A stretch of 64,000 nt of DNA from Omphalotus guepiniiformis (taxonomy: Eukaryota > Basidiomycota > Agaricomycetes > Agaricales > Omphalotaceae), in the NCBI GenBank assembly GCA_028554645.1, contig JAQOOI010000021.1:2542001-2606000 (forward strand). The letters run 5' to 3'. How positions within the stretch are numbered: the first letter of the stretch is position 1; every line of letters begins with the position of its first letter. Made by a program: the position numbers and the translations under genes. Under the pieces are notes generated by a model. It searched no databases, was not told the origin of the DNA, and saw only the letters and a program-made list of their open reading frames with translations. Below, piece after piece: positions 58,652 through 64,000 of this stretch.

Positions 58652-59226
58652 CATTCGAAGTAAAGACAACAGTGTACTCCTCCGGCGGAGCTTCGAAGAA
58701 TGCAAGAACAGTAGTACGAGCTTCTTCAGCATATCTTTTAGTAAGCTGCGAGCTGCCAAGAAAAATCAGAGTGGTTGCGAGGGAACTTAGGGAATATGCT
58801 TACCTGTTGCTGAAAGAGTGGGTATTTCCAAGGATGCTATGACTGAGGAACTCGGTTTGTACTCGAATGAGACTCTCAGGATACAACGCGCCGCCCATAT
58901 AGTCGACGTAAGTTTCCCCAGATCGCTGTAATCGTACATAGTCGCTGCGACGGAGTGTATCGAGTATCCAGGTCAGACGATATTCTGAAAAAAATTGGTA
59001 TGCAGTGTATAGATGCGAGAAAGTTAAGCTCACCTAGAAAGTCACAGAGGAAGTCGTGGTACGCGATAGAAGCGTCTTCTGATACACCATTCCCGCTCGC
59101 AGGAGCATAGGCTATATTGGAGTGCACTGATTGAGACGGTCGATGTGATTTAGCATCATCATTCCTTGACTTCGAATCCTTTTTGTGCACGAAATCAATA
59201 TCCAACTCCGAACTCTCGTGAGCCAT
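58652..59226 (-). pseudogene. MOCOS-like class V aminotransferase, 5' part
   Basis: The start of the gene split at 53822. The first exon begins MAHESSELDIDFVHKKDS at 59226 and ends HDFLCDFL. An intron (about 58985-59035) leads to YRLTWILDTLRRSDYVRLQ, GETYVDYMGGALYPESLIRV and EFLSHSILGNTHSFSN. The last part, after another intron, reads AEEARTTVLAFFEAPPEEY and VVFTSN, running straight into the retrotransposon. The next residues of the motif (AT-AALKLVG) lie on the far side of the element. The frame also stays open upstream of 59226 with a basic, Ser-rich stretch (SNSRTIRRHNSAVFVSRM) that might be a presequence, so the start is not certain. Confidence 0.85.
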
Positions 59227-60530
59227 TGTATCGGAAGCGCAAACAGTGGTGCTTGCTGAGGCACTGCATCCTAAGCTCATCCGGGATACGAATACTGCAG
59301 AGTTATGTCGCCTGATAGTACGGGAATTTGAGTGTAAGTTACCCATGATATTAGATGATTCGGAGCCGTCTGAACCAGCAAGCCACAACAGATCGCGAGT
59401 TGTCTTCGTCTTTATAGCTGTATCAGGCTGAGGCTGTATCTGCACCAATCCGACGACTCGGAGTTTCTGATCTGTGACACTTGTTCTACTGACCCACAAA
59501 CATCAATATGAAATACCTAGGAAGTCCGTGAAGTTTTCCAAAAACATTCTCATGCATCAGGTGTTCTAGGGTTCGTGAAATGCTCGAGAAGATGTGGATG
59601 GTATAGAACATAGAACAGCATTGAACATGACGGTTATGGATTGACGACCCTGGGAAACGTGGTCAATTGAATGTTTACGTGCACTTGCTTACTCGTCGAT
59701 CCGCAAGTGGAATTCACAGCTTGGACACTACCACCGCCGGTAAAGCCCTCTATGTAAGGGTACGTATCTTCGAAGAATCGGGCTACATACAAAAATAAGG
59801 ATCTAGGGATCCGCCGGTAAGGAACCATGTAGATTGAACTGATAACGACCCAGAACATAATCAGTTCTGAAAAGATTGTATCAAGAACTGAACTCCCACC
59901 TAGATTTCAACCGCCTTACTGGGCCTCCACATAACATCAAGCGCACAAATTCTATCAGCTCTCCCAGCATCATATCATTATTCTTATCACGGGGAACTGA
60001 AACCTTCCTGAACAGTTCCATGGTTTGTCGACGGACTTCATCACTTACATCTCACACCCACTGGTGGGCGCACACTCCAACTAAAATCACGAGTTGAGCG
60101 TCAAGAAGCACACCATTCTGTATGCATATGTTCAAGGATGCGACCCTGTACACGAAATCTGATGTACTTGTACTGAGTGTTTGAGCCCGTTTGGAACAAA
60201 GTTCCGAAATCTTCCTGTGACCATCACGAGTCAAAAACAACCTTTACTAGTATCACGAAAAAAGAAAACTAACCGAAATCGAGAAGAACCGAAGGTGCCG
60301 GTGAGCACCCACAAAATCGATCCGCATGTCTCCTACCGCTTTCATGTCCAAACGTACTGTAGCCCGAGACGCAAACAATGATCTACGCTTCGTGAAAAGG
60401 TAGTAAAAAGTCCGTGTCTTGGCGGCGAGCGACTAGAAGGCGGAGAGCAGATTATTCACTAGGCTCTCTGTAGAAGATGCTAGTGCCCTTTCGAGATCAC
60501 AAAATCGAGGACTAGCTCATAGCTCGTCGA
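59227..60530. other. Unresolved region with possible minus-strand coding pieces
   Basis: Between about 59634 and 60250 several minus-strand segments look protein-like (ISELCSKRAQTLSTSTSDF, then EVRRQTMELFRKVSVPRDK and MLGELIEFVRLMLCGGPVRR, then FFEDTYPYIEGFTGGGS). They are bordered by possible splice sites, but no domain is recognised and no full model could be built. A small unknown gene or a remnant is possible. Confidence 0.3.
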
Positions 60531-61155
60531 ATGATTGTTTTTCGCGTCGGTGACGTTGAATACTCAATACGATGTGATTATCCCAAACCTTGGTCACAAC
60601 TTGTCGAAGACTTCGAGTCCATCTGTGCTGAGCCTTATGTGGGCCTAGGCAAGAGATTTGTAGGATGCTTGCTTGACCACCCAAAGTCCCAGAAACAAGA
60701 ACCTTCAACACAGAGAATGATATCCTTCATCATGGAAACATATCAGAGTGAAACTGGGGATTGAACTGAGAAAGAAAGTGGGCTTCGGGCGAGAAGAACC
60801 CGACATTACCCACGTGACTTAGCAGTGCTTCCAACTCTTGACATGCTTGACAATGAGTCTCAACTACTCTAAGCTCAGCTCTCTACTCATTTGACATTGT
60901 CATAGCTTCAATGCATAATTCTGTTCATACGGGGTCGCTCAACGGATAAATAGCTCTCAGGGCTCGGAGCTTGTTTCCGCCGCTGTTTTCCTGGCTAATT
61001 GGGGACTGGGAAGCAAAGAAAGATGGTCATCGGCGCTTCAGTCACGACGAAAATAGTGCAAGTTCTTCTGGAAGTTTTTGAAGTCGCAGCGCTTCCAGAT
61101 CCTTGTTTTCTGTTCAAGTTGCCAAATACGTTCAATTGAGTATATTGTCCGAACG
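60531..61155. other. Short open frame and spacer
   Basis: A 77-codon plus-strand frame at 60531-60764 (VGDVEYSIRCDYPKPWSQLV...) is free of stops, but no family is recognised and nothing else supports it. The rest is noncoding. Confidence 0.25.
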
Positions 61156-62375
61156 ATGTCCATAGCAAAAGATTCTGTCCTCTCGCGATTACTCTTTTCG
61201 TCACTCATCGTAATAGGTCTCGTTCTACGCATAAGCCTGGCATAGGGAACGTTTACATATACAGTTCAAGGCGCGTGGGAGTCAATACGGTCAGTCTTGT
61301 TAAGCACTCTCTTCGATTGCCAAAGGGATTCTTATAAATCTCTACAGGTCGTGTCATTCGATCGTTTGGTCACGGAGGGATATTAATGCTGTGAAGTTGC
61401 CTATGAGATGCTTGAAACGTTCTTCGACTTCTCAGATCTCAGGATCGACCTGGTCGAGTCATGTGTTTCAAAATTGTACGTCGTTATTTATTCCTTCGAC
61501 TGCGCTGACGCAGGAAGTGTTATAGAAGGCTGTCCTGGAACCGCACCAAAGCCTATCTTCTTCTGGGCCAAGACGTTGTAAACTGGTAAACGACGTGTTC
61601 TCAACGCTACGAACAACTTCTGGACTATCGAAGGACACACGCTGCTTGTAACTTTGTTCGCGGACTATTACGGCGACGTCCTTCCGTATCGATTGATTCA
61701 AATGACTACAAGTTTTTGAAGCTACTGAGACGTAGTGTTGGTACGAACGTTGCGGGAACCATTTTGGCGTGGAATTGGCATCTGAGGGTAGTATCGGCCA
61801 AGGAATGACGGAGAAAGACATCGAGGAGCATACATGGGCCATACCCCAGACGTGGCCCTGCACTATTCGCCCAAGCCCTTGTTCCTTTCGCTTACATGGT
61901 TGACTGGCGTTCGTCCTGGTTCTCCCTACCTTCTCTCCTCGATCTCGCTGACTCCCCATTAATTCTAGTGAGATACATCCTAAGCCTTCTGGAAGCAATG
62001 AACGACATCGCATCGGCAAGAATGAGCGCATATACAGGCGGTTCTGATACGAGAACCACCTCACCTTTACCTAGTTCCACATTGATTGGATCCAGGCAAT
62101 TTCAATGGTTACCAGTTTTCCCTGGCAGTATCTCTGTGCCATGAAGCCCAATCCGAGCGTAGGACTTGATCGCATACCTTCACTCGGAGACCAAGCTCAA
62201 CTGCCCTATGTGTCTGGTTTCGTTCAAGAATGCCTTCGAAACTGCCTAGGTATGCACCTCATCTGGACACACGCTGCGAGCATTCTCTGGGCATTCAAGG
62301 TGAAGCCTAAAGATAAGGTCGATGATACTGCGGCAGTCTGGAAGAATGCCGAGTTCTCCGACGGAACCTCTACTT
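61156..62375 (+). pseudogene. Decayed cytochrome P450, paralogue of the 31-33 kb gene
   Basis: Matches the intact P450 along its length in broken frames: HKPGIGNV against WPIIGNV; AYEMLETFF against AYEVLEKRS; KFLKLLRRSVGTNVAGTI against RFLELLRRSVGMNVAGII; LVPFAYMVDW identical; MSAYTGGSDT identical; RIPSLGDQAQLPYVSGFVQE against RMPSLENRAQLPYVSAFVQE; then directly HAASILWAFKVKPKDKVDDT against YAASVLWAFVIKPKDPVHDT. Between ECLRNCLG and MHL about 130 residues, including the haem loop with its Cys, are deleted. There are frameshifts and internal stops. Non-functional. It lies upstream of and in the same direction as the LEU4-type copy at 63784, the same order as in the intact pair. Confidence 0.85.
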
Positions 62376-63783
62376 CTCTCTTCCTTTACTCCTACATAGA
62401 TTCAGCGTCGCAATTTTTTGGGCGCGATTGGCAAGCGATGTTTGCTGTAAGCGACTGTAATAATCAATGCCATTTTATCGCTGATTACCCACCAAGGCTC
62501 ATTGTTGCTGCATTTGCCTTGCAGGAATATGATCTTTGGCGCAGCGGTACTGGAAGAACAAGACTTACTTTCACTTGGTGATGCCACTTCCAACAAGCAT
62601 GTCTTCAAAGTCGTCCCGCTTTGCTTGTTTTTGGTCTGCTACCCGACGGATTTCAAGCATCGGAACACGATATACAAAGCAGAAACGCCCTGGATAGCGT
62701 GACGCTTCTGATAGACTGAAGCAGCCCTCGCGGTTTCGTTTGGTCTCTCTCGAGAACAGTTTGCCTGCTGTTGCATGACGAACCAGTACGTACATTCATC
62801 CTCCTTTCCCGGTATTCTGTTACAGTTCGTCACTCAGGAGTCGGGCTCTCAACAAATCCGGTTCTTTCCTTTCTGAAACTCGGTTTCTGCATCAAATACA
62901 GTCTAGCGTTTTCTAGGCAGCTTTAGTCAAGACTGAAAGACCCGATTCACAAAGTACTCGCAGTAACACTTCAACCAACAAAAGCCGGAAAATCGCCATA
63001 GTCTCGATTTAGCAGCTGTACGTCGAGGATCCTCCTGCCCAGCCCTTCTTGGGCTGATACTAATAGAATTCTTCATAGCATTTTTATTAATTACCGTCTC
63101 AGGACTGGTTCGTTGTTGTGCTTGATGCCGCGGATATTTGAAGATGGATAAAAGGCTCAGTCTTGGACCGTACTCAAACGATCGCGACGAGGCGGAGGAA
63201 GCGAATGAGGTTCTTGGCTCTTCGATTCCTCTTGCGAAGAATCTAAGGTTCATACGCACTCCTAGCAAGTTCGTTCGCCTTGATCTATTCTTTCTGTAAA
63301 TGCTGATAGGGGTCAATAGTTCATTAAGTTAGGGGGTACCATTGTAACTCTGCTCTCAACTTGATATTTCAAGTCTTCCTTTTACATTGGTCTCATTATG
63401 ATTCTAACTAAAGACGGCGAGTAATTGCCAGTGACGATGCAGTTGTCCTATCATTAATGCATTCTTTCTGTATAGATGCTTGCTACTCAGACTCACCATG
63501 GCAAGAGTTGCTTGCTGGGAAGTTTTGATGTAAAAGTGTTTGATCACCTTACATCCGATAAATGAGTAACACTTCTTCACTAGAAACATGATTCTGGCAT
63601 TCCCATGACCAAATTATAGATATTGTTTGACTTGAAGGAATCTTGGCTTTGTCGTTCACCTCCGATTACCGGAAATTTTACGCCCCGAAAAAGGCACTGT
63701 CGCTTTCTTCAAGACTTAAATATGGACCGCTCGCTAGAGCTCTTGCATTACCAGCATCCCCTTTACGCTCTACGATCTATAAC
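62376..63783. other. Spacer between P450 remnant and LEU4-type copy
   Basis: 1.4 kb without a readable gene. The last few hundred bases should be the promoter of the LEU4-type gene. Confidence 0.4.
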
Positions 63784-64000
63784 ATGTTGTGAGTACTTGC
63801 CAGGTGCGAATCTCTCTCCGACTAATCCGTCTTTAGGGCGCACCCGGCTCAAAAATACCAGCGCTATACGCCGATAACTCTTCCAGACCGTCGATGGCCA
63901 AGTCAAATAGTGAGCCAGCATCCGACGTGGCTGTCTACAGACTTGCGGGATGGAAATCAGTCGATTTCAAAGCCCATGAGCGTGTCTCAGAAACTGGCTC
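63784..64000 (+). CDS. 2-isopropylmalate synthase-like (LEU4 family), copy 2, 3' end outside window
   Basis: First exon ATGTT (63784-63788), intron 63789-63836 (48 nt), then exon 2 reading [40 protein letters not shown] and QSISKPMSVSQKLA up to the edge. This follows copy 1 ([37 protein letters not shown]) residue by residue with clear divergence, and the 5-nt first exon is kept. The DLRDGN metal/catalytic motif is intact. No defect in the part seen. Whether the rest is complete cannot be told from this window. Confidence 0.88.

Noticed and set aside
61038..61232. Minus-strand small open frame (MSDEKSNRERTESFAMD...)
   Set aside because: It overlaps the start of the P450 pseudogene, whose plus-strand similarity to the intact P450 explains the sequence.

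Overview
This is nuclear DNA of a filamentous basidiomycete, most likely an Agaricomycete. Genes are split by many introns of about 48-60 nt with GT-AG borders, several exons are tiny, and the genes are eukaryotic housekeeping types: mitofusin FZO1, a TORC2 SIN1-like protein, Aurora kinase, thioredoxin reductase, PER1, a Hos2-type histone deacetylase and the V-ATPase proteolipid. There is also an intact Ty1/copia element. The species call is inference. CDS coordinates are genomic spans including introns, and exon joins were made by eye.

Layout. 1-9.5 kb: epoxide hydrolase (5' end outside the window), FZO1, a short SIN1-like gene and a short-chain dehydrogenase. 11.4-13 kb: a 2-oxoglutarate/Fe(II) oxygenase. 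15-18.3 kb: Aurora kinase and thioredoxin reductase. 19.2-26.4 kb: two related genes of an unrecognised repeat-module family enclosing PER1 and the histone deacetylase. 26.8-36.5 kb: a LEU4-type isopropylmalate synthase, a 1-kb terminal-inverted-repeat element, a cytochrome P450 and a monocarboxylate-type MFS transporter. 37.6-48.8 kb: three copies of a seven-helix membrane-protein gene, two of them in an inverted duplication around the V-ATPase c subunit, plus a decayed LEU4 fragment and an intact LEU1. 48.8-52.4 kb: gene-poor, with a decayed epoxide-hydrolase fragment and a 66-bp tandem repeat. 52.4-59.2 kb: a MOCOS-like PLP enzyme gene split by a copia element with identical LTRs. 61.2-64 kb: a decayed P450 followed by the 5' end of another LEU4-like gene.

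How it fits together. The order P450 then LEU4 occurs twice in opposite orientation (about 32.9 to 26.8 kb on minus; 61.2 to 64 kb on plus). A third LEU4 remnant stands head-to-head with LEU1, and the epoxide hydrolase also has a decayed copy. The window therefore records repeated duplication and decay of a set combining leucine-type 2-keto-acid chain-elongation enzymes (LEU4, LEU1) with oxidative tailoring enzymes (P450, epoxide hydrolase, 2OG oxygenase, SDR) and a transporter. A specialised pathway using isopropylmalate-type chain extension is a reasonable hypothesis, not a demonstrated one; ordinary leucine synthesis with local duplication is the null.
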